Position numbers and translations under genes: made by a program. Positions 50,326 to 58,263 of a stretch of DNA of 64,000 bases are shown in pieces. Location of the stretch: NCBI GenBank assembly GCA_023391105.1, contig JAEWBO010000013.1, positions 1 through 64,000 of the forward strand. Direction: 5' to 3'. Below the pieces are notes generated by a model. It saw only the letters and a program-made list of their open reading frames with translations. It made no database searches and was not told the origin of the DNA. The stretch's first letter is position 1. Each line of letters begins with the position of its first letter. This DNA is from Bacillota bacterium (GTDB taxonomy: Bacteria > Bacillota > Clostridia > Christensenellales > SZUA-584).

Positions 50326-50583
50326 TTATCTTTTTGTATTTGGCCCCTGTGCTTGCTTGACTGTATTGTGCTGTTGATTCTGATTCTGCTCAGAAACGCC
50401 GTCTTTTTTGCTCCTTAATTCGACCTTGCCGGCAGAAACCTTAAGAGAGTTCTTATCCTGATGCCTTGTCAATTCTATCACCTCAAGATTAGTATGGAGA
50501 ATCGGAAGGATTGTATTCAAGTCATCATTAGAAAGGCTTGTCTCCCGATAACCAACCCTGTGCTTCCCAGTGGTTTCGGTCAT
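50326..50583 (-). CDS. possible small hydrophilic protein
   Basis: An 85-residue frame starting inside the end of the flavoprotein gene (overlap 56 bases). The C-terminal third is Gln/Asn/Lys-rich (SEQNQNQQHN). No domain is recognised and the ATG has no good ribosome binding site. It fills the gap before the CPC_1213-like gene, which gives it some credit. It may be spurious. Confidence 0.3.
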   Translation of the reverse strand: MTETTGKHRVGYRETSLSNDDLNTILPILHTNLEVIELTRHQDKNSLKVSAGKVELRSKKDGVSEQNQNQQHNTVKQAQGPNTKR

Positions 50584-51238
50584 GTAAGTTCCATGTATTT
50601 TTCTTCATCATGGCTTTCATCGCACTAAATAAAAAACGTGTGAAAAGAGTTGGGTTTAAGGAATCCATTTTGTTTTTGGCTTTCACAATCTTTCTAGCAA
50701 GTATAGCGGTACCCTTTTGAATATCTCCTTTTTTGCGCTCTGAAATATCATCCCATTTCATAGCGGCTACGGTTTTTTTAAAGGTGAAAACCCGTTTTAC
50801 TCCCCAACATTTTAAGCTGCTTGTCATTGTTTTTGTGGTGTGCCCAAGCCCTGTCCCAGCTGTCGTCGTCATTGTGACACCCACCTTAGTAAACATCTTG
50901 GGATTGGGACGGTGGCTGAGCCACATAAAACAAAGATGGTCCAGCAACGTTTTTAGCTGTCCGCTCACGTCAAGCGCGTAAACAGACGAAGTCAGAACAA
51001 TTAAATCTGCATCCTCCATTGCCTTTACGATTGGATCGATATATTGTGCATGTGGACATTTATCTTCTCCGTGCAAAAAGCAAGAGAAACAGCCATTGCA
51101 AAAATGCGGCATATCCCTGGGTAAAACAAATTCAGTCGTTTCAACCTGTTCATGCTTTGAAACAGCTTCTAATAAGAGTTCTTTACAATGCCATGTGCTT
51201 CCGTGACGACTGGTACCGTTAATCACAACAACTTTCAT
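50528..51238 (-). CDS. flavodoxin-family NAD(P)H-dependent oxidoreductase
   Basis: A 236-residue FMN reductase/flavodoxin-like protein. KVVVINGTSRHGSTWHCKELL is the FMN phosphate loop; PHFCNGCFSCFLHGEDKCPH has the Cys motif of the iron-sulfur-flavoprotein-like group; LIVLTSSVYALDVSGQLK and TTTAGTGLGHTTKTM follow. It starts 18 bases after the TetR gene on the same strand, so both share the promoter with two operators. The substrate (quinone, azo or nitro compound) is unknown. Confidence 0.86.
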   Translation of the reverse strand: MKVVVINGTSRHGSTWHCKELLLEAVSKHEQVETTEFVLPRDMPHFCNGCFSCFLHGEDKCPHAQYIDPIVKAMEDADLIVLTSSVYALDVSGQLKTLLDHLCFMWLSHRPNPKMFTKVGVTMTTTAGTGLGHTTKTMTSSLKCWGVKRVFTFKKTVAAMKWDDISERKKGDIQKGTAILARKIVKAKNKMDSLNPTLFTRFLFSAMKAMMKKNTWNLHDRNHWEAQGWLSGDKPF

Positions 51239-51256
51239 ATTATTTACCTCTATAAA

Positions 51257-51898
51257 TTAATGTCTCAGCTTTCTTGTGCTATATATTTGATTAAAATGCT
51301 GCACATGCTGAGCGATAAGCTTCTTGGCCTGAAGGAACCCTTTTTCATCATTGTCAAACTTATAAAAAATGAGAAAAACTGGCGCGAAGAATTCCAACGC
51401 AAGCACATAAGGATCTGCCTCGATAATCAAACCTTCCTTGATCAAAACGGCGAAAAGCTGTGATTGATATTCCAAACTGCTGTCAAAGGAGATTTCTCGG
51501 TAGAGCTTTGCGAGTTCTTTACTGCGAAATTGCTCAATCGTCAGCATTTTGCGAAGCTTAACGATAATTTCATCACATAAAAAGTATTCGAGTATTTTTA
51601 TGCTAATATCTTCAAATTGCTCGGGAGACATGTCCTTGTACATTTTGACTGTTCTTTCATCCACCGCAAAAGTCTTATTGTTATCAAGCATCCGAATTTT
51701 ATAAAAGAACTCATTCCCTCTGTCGGAATACTCACGCAAGATATTATCGAAGATATCCTGTTTATTCTTATAATGATTATAGAGCGAGCTTTCCTTAATT
51801 CCAACCGCACTAGCTATGTCCCTCACCGATACAGTATCGAAGCCTTTTTCAGAAAAAAGGTTTAATGCTTCATAACGTATTCTTTCTTTCGTCGTCAT
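51257..51898 (-). CDS. TetR family regulator
   Basis: About 213 residues from the ATG at 51898, after ATGAGGTT; the longer ORF begins 19 codons upstream inside the promoter. The helix-turn-helix is at RYEALNLFSEKGFDTVSVRDIASAVG and SSLYNHYKNKQDIF. The C-terminal domain is variable and would bind an effector. Two 16-base operators lie over its promoter, which indicates autorepression. It heads the operon with the flavoprotein gene. Confidence 0.92.
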   Translation of the reverse strand: MTTKERIRYEALNLFSEKGFDTVSVRDIASAVGIKESSLYNHYKNKQDIFDNILREYSDRGNEFFYKIRMLDNNKTFAVDERTVKMYKDMSPEQFEDISIKILEYFLCDEIIVKLRKMLTIEQFRSKELAKLYREISFDSSLEYQSQLFAVLIKEGLIIEADPYVLALEFFAPVFLIFYKFDNDEKGFLQAKKLIAQHVQHFNQIYSTRKLRH

Positions 51899-51925
51899 AA
51901 TAACCTCATAAGAAATATTAAAAAT

Positions 51926-51963
51926 ACTAACACTTGTTAGTATTTTAGCTAACAAGTGTTAGT
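51926..51963. promoter_or_regulatory. two TetR operator copies
   Basis: ACTAACACTTGTTAGT (51926-51941) and GCTAACAAGTGTTAGT (51948-51963) are each palindromic, spaced 22 bases centre to centre (two helical turns). They cover the -10 element and the spacer of the promoter. Confidence 0.85.
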
Positions 51964-51970
51964 ATGTCAA
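51942..51970 (-). promoter_or_regulatory. sigma-A promoter of tetR-flavoprotein operon
   Basis: Minus strand TTGACA (51965-51970) and TAAAAT (51942-51947), spacer 17 bases. Confidence 0.85.
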
Positions 51971-52102
51971 GTTTGGATTAATAAATTTTTATGCAATTAA
52001 TAATTGGTTATTTGGTTCAATAATAACTGTACAGCATTTAATTACATGTGTATTTTCCTAAACACGCGGAGAAAATAATGATATAAAAAGGAGGTGAAAA
52101 AC

Positions 52103-52303
52103 ATGGCTAACAACAATTCGAATCAGACATTAGTTCCTCAGTCCAAACAGCTTCTTAACAACATGAAGTATGAAGTGGCAACAGAAGTTGGTGTCAGTCT
52201 GAAGCAGGGTTACAACGGCGACATCGCAGCCCGTGATGCTGGCAGAGTCGGCGGTAATATGGTTAAAAAGATGATCCAGTACGCTGAAAGCAATATGTCT
52301 TAA
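52103..52303 (+). CDS. small acid-soluble spore protein, alpha/beta type
   Basis: A 66-residue SASP from the ATG at 52103 after AAAAGGAGGTG. LLNNMKYEVATEVGV has the germination-protease cleavage motif, and NGDIAARDAGRVGGNMVKKMI is the DNA-binding core. It coats spore DNA in A-form-like complexes and protects it from UV and heat. It would be made in the forespore under sigma-G. This shows that the organism forms endospores. Confidence 0.95.
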   Translation: MANNNSNQTLVPQSKQLLNNMKYEVATEVGVSLKQGYNGDIAARDAGRVGGNMVKKMIQYAESNMS

Positions 52304-52330
52304 AGCCTAAGATCATTAAAGAGTTAATAA

Positions 52331-52361
52331 AAAAAGAAGGGTGAATCACTCTTCTTTTTTT
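52331..52361. terminator. bidirectional terminator between the SASP gene and eno
   Basis: A 12-base-pair stem AAAAGAAGGGTG/CACTCTTCTTTT with A/T tracts on both sides, suited to both convergent genes. Confidence 0.9.
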
Positions 52362-52365
52362 GGGT

Positions 52366-53670
52366 TTATTTGCTTAGATTAAAGAAAGCATCTTTGCCGG
52401 GATAAATAGCTGTAAGGCCGAGTTCTTCTTCGATACGCAAAAGCTGGTTATACTTTGCAACGCGGTCTGTGCGTGATGGAGCGCCGGTCTTTATTTGTCC
52501 CGCATTCACAGCAACTGATAGATCCGCGATTGTGACATCCTCGGTTTCACCCGAACGGTGGCTGATGATTGCCGTAAAGCCTGCACGGTTGGCCATTTCG
52601 ATAGCTTCCATCGTTTCCGTTAAAGTCCCAATCTGATTGACTTTAACTAAAATACTGTTGGATATATTATTGATTATGCCTTTGGATAGACGCTGTGTAT
52701 TCGTTACAAAAAGATCGTCACCGACTAACTGGATTTTGTTGCCCAATTCTTTGGTGAGAATTCTCCAGCCCTGCCAATCTTCTTCTGACAGGCCGTCTTC
52801 AAGAGAAATAATTGGGTATTGCCTGCATAGCTTCTCCCAAAATTTCACCATATCTTCCGCAGATTTCAGTATGCCTGATTTCCAAAAGAGATACCCTTCC
52901 TGACCGTTTTCCTTGGCTGCCTCATACATTTCTGTGGCCGCGGCATCTATGGCAATATAAAAATCTTCTCCGGGCTTATATCCTGCAAGCGTGATGGCTT
53001 CAAGGATGACCTCGATCGCCTCTTCGTTTGATTTTAGGTTTGGCGCGTATCCACCCTCATCTCCCACGGCCGTGCTGTAACCCTTACTTTTAAGAACTTT
53101 TTTGAGATAGTGGAAGACCTCTGTGCTCTTCTGAAGAGCAGAACTGAACCGTTGGGCGCCCACAGGCATAATCATGAATTCCTGAATATCCACGCTGTTG
53201 TCTGCATGCTTGCCGCCGTTCAAAATATTCATCATGGGTACGGGCAGCTTTCTGGCATTGCAGCCGCCAATATACCGGTAAAGCGGCAGCTCACATTGTA
53301 AGGCTGCGGCTTTGGCAACGGCGAGCGAGACAGAGAGCATCGCATTGGCACCCAAGCTGGATTTGTTGGGCGTGTCGTCATGTGCAATCATCGCATAATC
53401 AATGTCGGCCTGGTTGCTGGCTTCTAAGCCGATAATCATATCGGCAATGATATTATTAACGTTTTCGACTGCTCTTTTTACGCCGCGCCCAAGATAACGC
53501 TCTGAAATACCGTCACGCAGCTCGACAGCCTCGAACTGCCCCGTGGACGCACCAGAGGGCACAGCGGCGCGCGCGCTTGCACCGCCAGATAATTCGACTT
53601 GTGCTTCAACCGTCGGGTTGCCACGGCTGTCTAAAATCTCTCGAGCAAATACATCAACAATTGTAAACAT
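52366..53670 (-). CDS. eno: enolase
   Basis: A 434-residue enolase that converts 2-phosphoglycerate to phosphoenolpyruvate. N-terminal AREILDSRGNPTVEAQ, then GDEGGYAPNL with an active-site Glu, the metal ligands in FYIAIDAAATEMY, ISLEDGLSEEDW and QLVGDDLFVTN, the catalytic Lys in ILVKVNQIGTLTET and the SHRSGETED signature are all present. The ATG follows AAAGGAGG. It is alone in the window; the other glycolytic genes are not here. Confidence 0.97.
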   Translation of the reverse strand: MFTIVDVFAREILDSRGNPTVEAQVELSGGASARAAVPSGASTGQFEAVELRDGISERYLGRGVKRAVENVNNIIADMIIGLEASNQADIDYAMIAHDDTPNKSSLGANAMLSVSLAVAKAAALQCELPLYRYIGGCNARKLPVPMMNILNGGKHADNSVDIQEFMIMPVGAQRFSSALQKSTEVFHYLKKVLKSKGYSTAVGDEGGYAPNLKSNEEAIEVILEAITLAGYKPGEDFYIAIDAAATEMYEAAKENGQEGYLFWKSGILKSAEDMVKFWEKLCRQYPIISLEDGLSEEDWQGWRILTKELGNKIQLVGDDLFVTNTQRLSKGIINNISNSILVKVNQIGTLTETMEAIEMANRAGFTAIISHRSGETEDVTIADLSVAVNAGQIKTGAPSRTDRVAKYNQLLRIEEELGLTAIYPGKDAFFNLSK

Positions 53671-53785
53671 AGTTTTCCTCCTTTGAACACTTAATCAATA
53701 AGAGTATTACCCATCGTTTCATTTTAATTCTACGATATTGTTGTGAAATAAAACAAGTGATATTCCAAAAAAGATTTATAAATAA

Positions 53786-53807
53786 AGGATCTCCCAAAGG
53801 AGACCCT
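53786..53807 (-). terminator. hairpin after the second SASP gene
   Basis: AGGGTCTCC/GGAGATCCT stem with one mismatch and TTTATTTA on the minus strand, 16 bases past the stop codon at 53823. Confidence 0.6.
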
Positions 53808-53822
53808 CTGCTGAAATGGAGG

Positions 53823-53987
53823 TTATGTCCGTGACCTTTCGGCCATCTCGATTGCCTCACGAACAATGTTACCGCAATTCCTTGATGAAACACTGCCCCA
53901 TCCTTCGCTTGCTACGATATCTTCAACACCCAGCCGCTTTGCAATATCATGTTTCAAGGCTTCTGACATTACCTTGTGTCTAGACAT
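53823..53987 (-). CDS. small acid-soluble spore protein, SspF-like alpha/beta type
   Basis: A 54-residue protein on the minus strand: MSRHKVMSEALKHDIAKRLG leads to VASEGWGSVSSRNCGNIV and ends in REAIEMAERSRT. The EGWGxxxSRxxGNxV pattern belongs to the SspF/alpha-beta SASP group. The usual TTRDAGN is here SSRNCGN, with a Cys in place of Ala. GGGAGG stands eight bases before the ATG. It would be expressed in the forespore. Confidence 0.9.
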   Translation of the reverse strand: MSRHKVMSEALKHDIAKRLGVEDIVASEGWGSVSSRNCGNIVREAIEMAERSRT

Positions 53988-54133
53988 TTTAAATACCTCC
54001 CATCCATATTCACGGCAAATTCCGCCGTTAAGAATAGTATTCCCCGATTTTTTATCACTAAGCTAGCCAACATGAAGCAATAAAGTGCAAATTATTCTAT
54101 AGAATATTGCCCGGGTACTTTATCTGCGCTTCT

Positions 54134-54682
54134 CTAAAGAATGAAGAAATAAGAAACAACCGAAGCAAAGACAGAACCGATCACATTAAAAATCATATCA
54201 AGGTCAGTATCCTTGAGATTTTTCTGCATTTTTGTATGCTTTATCTTGTCTAGCACGAACTCTATTATCTCAAATAATGCGCCGATGGCTATTCCAAGCA
54301 CTAAAACAAATATCGCAGCGTACATTTTGGGAGTGACTTCTGGGAGCAAAATTTTATCAATCAAAGAGTAAAAGAAAAGCGCGAAAGAAAATGATCCAAA
54401 TGCATGAAGATATCGGTCAAATTTCTTTGATTCCATAAACCGATTTTTGTAGTAACCAAAGAACGTCTGGATAAAAATCGAGGTCATCACCAAAACAAGT
54501 ATCAGCATTGGCACATTGATTCCAAAAATAAGATCTGCAAGAACGTAGAGAAAAAACAAAAGCGAACTCGTTAAAGTCGCCTGTAATTGAAGCTTGTTCT
54601 TTTGCTTTGCGAACATATATATGATAAAAGCTTCTATCAACGAATAAGCTATTAAAAAAATGATAAATAGCGTAAGACTCAT
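54134..54682 (-). CDS. integral membrane protein (YjdF/DUF2238-like)
   Basis: About 182 residues from the ATG at 54682, with AGAGGCAGG upstream. Five to six hydrophobic helices are visible. HAFGSFSFALFFYSLIDKIL, IGALFEIIEFVLDKI and DTDLDMIFNVIGSVFASVVSYFF resemble the YjdF/DUF2238 family, where conserved Asp and Glu residues lie in membrane helices. Function is unknown. Confidence 0.65.
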   Translation of the reverse strand: MSLTLFIIFLIAYSLIEAFIIYMFAKQKNKLQLQATLTSSLLFFLYVLADLIFGINVPMLILVLVMTSIFIQTFFGYYKNRFMESKKFDRYLHAFGSFSFALFFYSLIDKILLPEVTPKMYAAIFVLVLGIAIGALFEIIEFVLDKIKHTKMQKNLKDTDLDMIFNVIGSVFASVVSYFFIL

Positions 54683-54784
54683 CTGCCTGCCTCTCAAAAA
54701 TCACTATCTATCTATTATTATCATTATTAAGTAAATTTATAATTCGGTCATAACCATAGTTATAAAAAATGATAATTTAATGTA

Positions 54785-54821
54785 TATAAAAAAGCCGACT
54801 CAGTTATATGAAGCCGGCTCG
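54785..54821 (-). terminator. intrinsic terminator after tlp
   Basis: AGCCGG/TCGGCT stem with a 15-base loop and TTTTTT on the minus strand, nine bases past the stop at 54830. Confidence 0.7.
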
Positions 54822-54829
54822 CAAAGCGT

Positions 54830-55066
54830 CTATTCTCCTTTTTTGGCTTTGGCTTCATCGCGTATTTCTGAACGCATACCGTCAAGCGCCTGCCGTCTTC
54901 GTTCATTCTTGTCAGAGAGTGTCTTTTTCATTTTTTCATCAGTTGTTTCGGCGATCATTTCATCGGCCGCCTCCATATTTTGAATCGTATAGTTAATGTT
55001 TCTCTGTATGTTCTCCACATTATCTTCGCGATTATCTGGGTTCGGACGATTATTGTGTTTTCTCAT
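54830..55066 (-). CDS. tlp: small acid-soluble spore protein Tlp
   Basis: A 78-residue Tlp from the ATG at 55066 after AAAGGAGCAATCAA; the longer ORF upstream has no binding site. NREDNVENIQRNINYTIQNME and the C-terminal KNERRRQALDGMRSEIRDEA match the family, a soluble spore core protein needed for normal germination in Bacillus. A sigma-G-like CATAATA (55099-55105) lies upstream. It adds to the evidence for spore formation. Confidence 0.88.
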   Translation of the reverse strand: MRKHNNRPNPDNREDNVENIQRNINYTIQNMEAADEMIAETTDEKMKKTLSDKNERRRQALDGMRSEIRDEAKAKKGE

Positions 55067-55140
55067 TTGATTGCTCCTTTTGCACTTTCTTTTATGATTA
55101 TTATGCAGCAAAGAGCATTTTTCTATGTAGAAAGCTTGTT

Positions 55141-55563
55141 TTAGGAAATCGACGAAGATAACAATTGCGATTTGTCATAATAAAATTGCATGATATCTCT
55201 GCGTGTGACAATGCCGATAAATAGCCCCCTATCATCCGTGACGGGTATAAAGTTTTGATTCATGGCCATAAGCAACAGATCCTCAATCGCTGCGTTGACA
55301 TTAACGGGTTCATTCTGCCGCCCTTTTAATATATCTTTAACAAATAATTGTTCTTTGGCATGGTTATCATAAGCTTTATTATTCAAAATCGCCCATAATA
55401 AATCACCTTCACTGAGCGTGCCAGCATAGCTGCCGTCTCGGTCTATAACAGGAATGGCAGCATAACAGTGGCATTTCATTTTTTCAAGAGCTTGGCGCAA
55501 CGTGAAATGATCGTAGATATAAACAATATCGCCTTTTGGTTTCAGAAAAAACAGTATGTTCAT
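55141..55563 (-). CDS. CBS-domain pair protein
   Basis: A 140-residue protein of two CBS motifs (about 20-70 and 80-135): YDHFTLRQALEKMKCHCYAAIPVIDRDGSYAGTLSEGDLLW and VNAAIEDLLLMAMNQNFIPVTDDRGLFIGIVTRRDIM blocks. CBS pairs bind adenosine nucleotides and regulate partner proteins. No enzyme domain is attached, so the target is not known. Confidence 0.88.
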   Translation of the reverse strand: MNILFFLKPKGDIVYIYDHFTLRQALEKMKCHCYAAIPVIDRDGSYAGTLSEGDLLWAILNNKAYDNHAKEQLFVKDILKGRQNEPVNVNAAIEDLLLMAMNQNFIPVTDDRGLFIGIVTRRDIMQFYYDKSQLLSSSIS

Positions 55564-55700
55564 GATGCTCCGTTCTCAATTTTACATTAATTAATCTTCC
55601 CGTTTCGTTATATCATTTTAAATCACCGGCATCAACCCAAATTCGCAATAACATATAAAAGTTCACATTTAAGTTGATTTCACATGGATATTCTAACAAC

Positions 55701-55731
55701 AAAAAACAGCCCGCTAGATTGCAGGCTGCTT
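55701..55731 (-). terminator. intrinsic terminator after the LCP gene
   Basis: CAGCCTGC/GCGGGCTG stem and TTTTTTG on the minus strand, nine bases past the stop codon. Confidence 0.88.
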
Positions 55732-55739
55732 TTGGCCGT

Positions 55740-56756
55740 CTATTGTTCCAAAAAGTTATGTAACTTCTTTATATCTGACTTAAAGTCTTTTGGCTGAACA
55801 ATATCTTTGGATTTATATGAACCATACTCATAGTCATCCGGATAGCGAAACTTATCAATTTCGGAAGTTTTCAACCCCATGATAGTGGTGGCAATATCAA
55901 TCATTTTGCTCGCAGGCTTAATATCTGTACGAACATAGCTTGACATCGTATTGATGAGGCCGGGAAGCTGACCGATATTGATGTCTTTTGCCTTTGAAAA
56001 CAGTTGAGATAAAACGTTCTGCTGGCGTTCAATTCTTGCTATGTCTGTCCCAATTTTACGAATTCTCATATAGGCAACGGCTTGCCGTCCGTTTAAATGC
56101 TGCATACCCGAATCTTCTACAAGAGAAACACTGTTATCAGGGTCGTGTCCGTTGATTTCCTGTATGGAACCGTTCATATGTGCCACTTCTGCATTGCTTA
56201 ATTCAATGTCTACACCGTCAAGCGCATCAATGATATCCTCCATGCCGTAGAAATTCACCACAATATAGTAGTCAGGTATTAAACCCAAAGATGATCTCAG
56301 TGTTTTTTTTGTCAGGTCAATATTGCCATAGTTAAACGCAGTATTGATTTTATTGTAGTCATGTCCTTCTATGGGGACAAGCGTGTCTCTCATTATGGAG
56401 GCAAGCTTCAGTTTTCCGGTTTCCGTATCTATGCGCAGGTACATTAAAACATCTGACAGCCCGGTGAACTTTGTAACATTTCGGTTGTCAACACCGATCA
56501 AGAGAATATCGATGTTTCCTTGAGATTTTATAAGATCATTCACTTCACCGCCGCCGTACGTGACTTCAGGAAATTCTCCCAAATCATCGTCATCTTCTTC
56601 GGCGATATCGTTAGGATCGAATCCTAAGTCACCTGTTATCTTTTCATAATTTACCCACAAGTAAATCCCGCATCCAATCAACAGCGCTAACAATACACAG
56701 AAAATGCTAAGCAGTATCTTAAAAGCTTTTCTTTTACCCTTTGGCTTTTTATTCAT
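55740..56756 (-). CDS. LytR-CpsA-Psr (LCP) family phosphotransferase
   Basis: A 338-residue membrane-anchored LCP protein. The N-terminal helix (KILLSIFCVLLALLIGCGIYLWV) is followed by an extracellular LCP domain: IDILLIGVDNRNVTKFTGLSDVLMYLRI, LASIMRDTLVPIEGHDYNKINTAFNYG with the Arg and Asp that hold the polyprenyl phosphate, and VAYMRIRKIGTDIARIERQQNVL. LCP enzymes attach teichoic acids or other glycopolymers to peptidoglycan. No polymer-synthesis genes are in the window. Confidence 0.93.
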   Translation of the reverse strand: MNKKPKGKRKAFKILLSIFCVLLALLIGCGIYLWVNYEKITGDLGFDPNDIAEEDDDDLGEFPEVTYGGGEVNDLIKSQGNIDILLIGVDNRNVTKFTGLSDVLMYLRIDTETGKLKLASIMRDTLVPIEGHDYNKINTAFNYGNIDLTKKTLRSSLGLIPDYYIVVNFYGMEDIIDALDGVDIELSNAEVAHMNGSIQEINGHDPDNSVSLVEDSGMQHLNGRQAVAYMRIRKIGTDIARIERQQNVLSQLFSKAKDINIGQLPGLINTMSSYVRTDIKPASKMIDIATTIMGLKTSEIDKFRYPDDYEYGSYKSKDIVQPKDFKSDIKKLHNFLEQ

Positions 56757-57003
56757 AGATCACACTCATCCTTTATTTTATTATTTCCCCCTCACCAATA
56801 ATTTCTATACTAATAACTGTTTATAACATATAACGATAGAATTCGTCTAGCTTTCCAAGTGTTTAAATTCGTTATCAATTAAAATTTACACTTGACGTTT
56901 GTAAGATTATCGTATAACCAAAAAAGTAATTATCAAAAATATTTGAGGATGAGATATACATCATACGGGAATAATAAGTCAAAACAAATAGCGGAGGAAA
57001 CGA

Positions 57004-57276
57004 ATGAAAAAATACCCTGAAGTTTTTAAGAAACAAGAAAATAGCTTTGAAGACGACTATGTCTCGCTGGACATCGCTTCAATAACGGAATGCACCGGAA
57101 TGATCCCAACGCCTCCACTCAATGATGACGAAGTTGACAATTATGCTGATATCTATTCTGTACCGCAACAAAGCGCTGTGAATGCGAATAATATCGAGAC
57201 AACATCACAGCAGCGAAAAATAAGCTCTGTTAAAGGAGACAAAGAAAGTATTTTACCACAAAACAGGCAAGGCTGA
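57004..57276 (+). CDS. hypothetical acidic protein
   Basis: A 90-residue hydrophilic, acidic protein after a strong GCGGAGGAAACG site. MKKYPEVFKKQENSFEDDYVS, SITECTGMIPTPPLNDDEVD and a Ser/Gln-rich C-terminus are seen. The TECTGMIPTPP stretch looks like a short sequence motif shared by small clostridial spore-associated proteins, but I do not recognise a named family. It is convergent with galE, with no gap. Function is unknown. Confidence 0.7.
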   Translation: MKKYPEVFKKQENSFEDDYVSLDIASITECTGMIPTPPLNDDEVDNYADIYSVPQQSAVNANNIETTSQQRKISSVKGDKESILPQNRQG

Positions 57277-58263
57277 TTATTTCTCAAACCCGTTAGGATG
57301 ACTGGTGTGCCACCGCCATGCCGACTCAATGATCTTACCTATATCATCGTTCTTCGGACTCCAGCCGAGTATCTCTCGGGCCTTGCCGGAGTCGGCCACG
57401 AGTCGAGCGGGGTCTCCCTCGCGCCTTGGCGACATATCCACTCTGAAATCCTTGCCGGTGATCTCCTTGACCTTGCTGATAACCTCCATCACGGAATAAC
57501 CGTTACCGCTTCCGAGATTAAAGCTTCCCGAGTTGCCGCCGTTTTTCAAATAATCCAATGCCAGTATGTGCGCGTCGGCCAAATCGGACACATGAATGTA
57601 GTCACGGATACAGGTGCCGTCCGGCGTGTCATAATCCTGCCCGAACACCATAATACTTTCCCTCTTGCCCATTGCAGCCTGCAGGATGATAGGAATCAGA
57701 TGAGATTCGGGATCATGATCTTCTCCTATCAGCCCGGATTTGTGCGCCCCGGCCGCGTTGAAGTAACGCGGCGCTGCCCATTTTATTCCATAGGCTTCAT
57801 CACACCATCTGAGCATCTTCTCCACAGTCAGCTTTGTCTCGCCGTATGGATTCACAGGCTTTTTCTCGCTGTCTTCCTTGATCGGTATTGCCTTGGGAAA
57901 ACCGTAAACTGCCGCTGTCGAAGAAAAAACGATGTTTTTGACATTATGCTTTTTCATACTTTCCAGCATGCAAATGACTGTGTAAACATTGTTGCGGTAG
58001 AACGCGAGCGGATCCTTCATGCTAAGACCCACCTCAATGTCCGCAGCAAAATGGATGACCGAATCAATATCGCTCTCGGCAAAAACACGATCCATAAAAT
58101 CAACGTCGCGGATATCGCCGATATACAGCTTGCCGCCCAGCACAGCCTGCTTGTGTCCTTTAACGAGGCTGTCTACCACGACGACCTCCTGTCCTCTTTG
58201 CAGCAGCTCCGCTACCGTATGGCTGCCGATATATCCTGCGCCGCCTGCGACCATTATCGCCAT
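57277..58263 (-). CDS. galE: UDP-glucose 4-epimerase
   Basis: A 328-residue short-chain dehydrogenase/reductase. The Rossmann motif is GGAGYIGSHTVAELL. The Ser-Thr pair in FSSTAAVYG and Tyr-x3-Lys in YGETKLTVEK form the active site; WAAPRYFNAAGAH and DYDTPDGTCIRDYIHVSDLADAHI are GalE hallmarks. It interconverts UDP-glucose and UDP-galactose. It is the last gene of galTKE and overlaps galK by ten bases. Confidence 0.96.
   Translation of the reverse strand: MAIMVAGGAGYIGSHTVAELLQRGQEVVVVDSLVKGHKQAVLGGKLYIGDIRDVDFMDRVFAESDIDSVIHFAADIEVGLSMKDPLAFYRNNVYTVICMLESMKKHNVKNIVFSSTAAVYGFPKAIPIKEDSEKKPVNPYGETKLTVEKMLRWCDEAYGIKWAAPRYFNAAGAHKSGLIGEDHDPESHLIPIILQAAMGKRESIMVFGQDYDTPDGTCIRDYIHVSDLADAHILALDYLKNGGNSGSFNLGSGNGYSVMEVISKVKEITGKDFRVDMSPRREGDPARLVADSGKAREILGWSPKNDDIGKIIESAWRWHTSHPNGFEK

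Noticed and set aside
53741..53822. A further small gene between eno and the second SASP
   Set aside because: Only a terminator-like hairpin is present; no open frame with a binding site.
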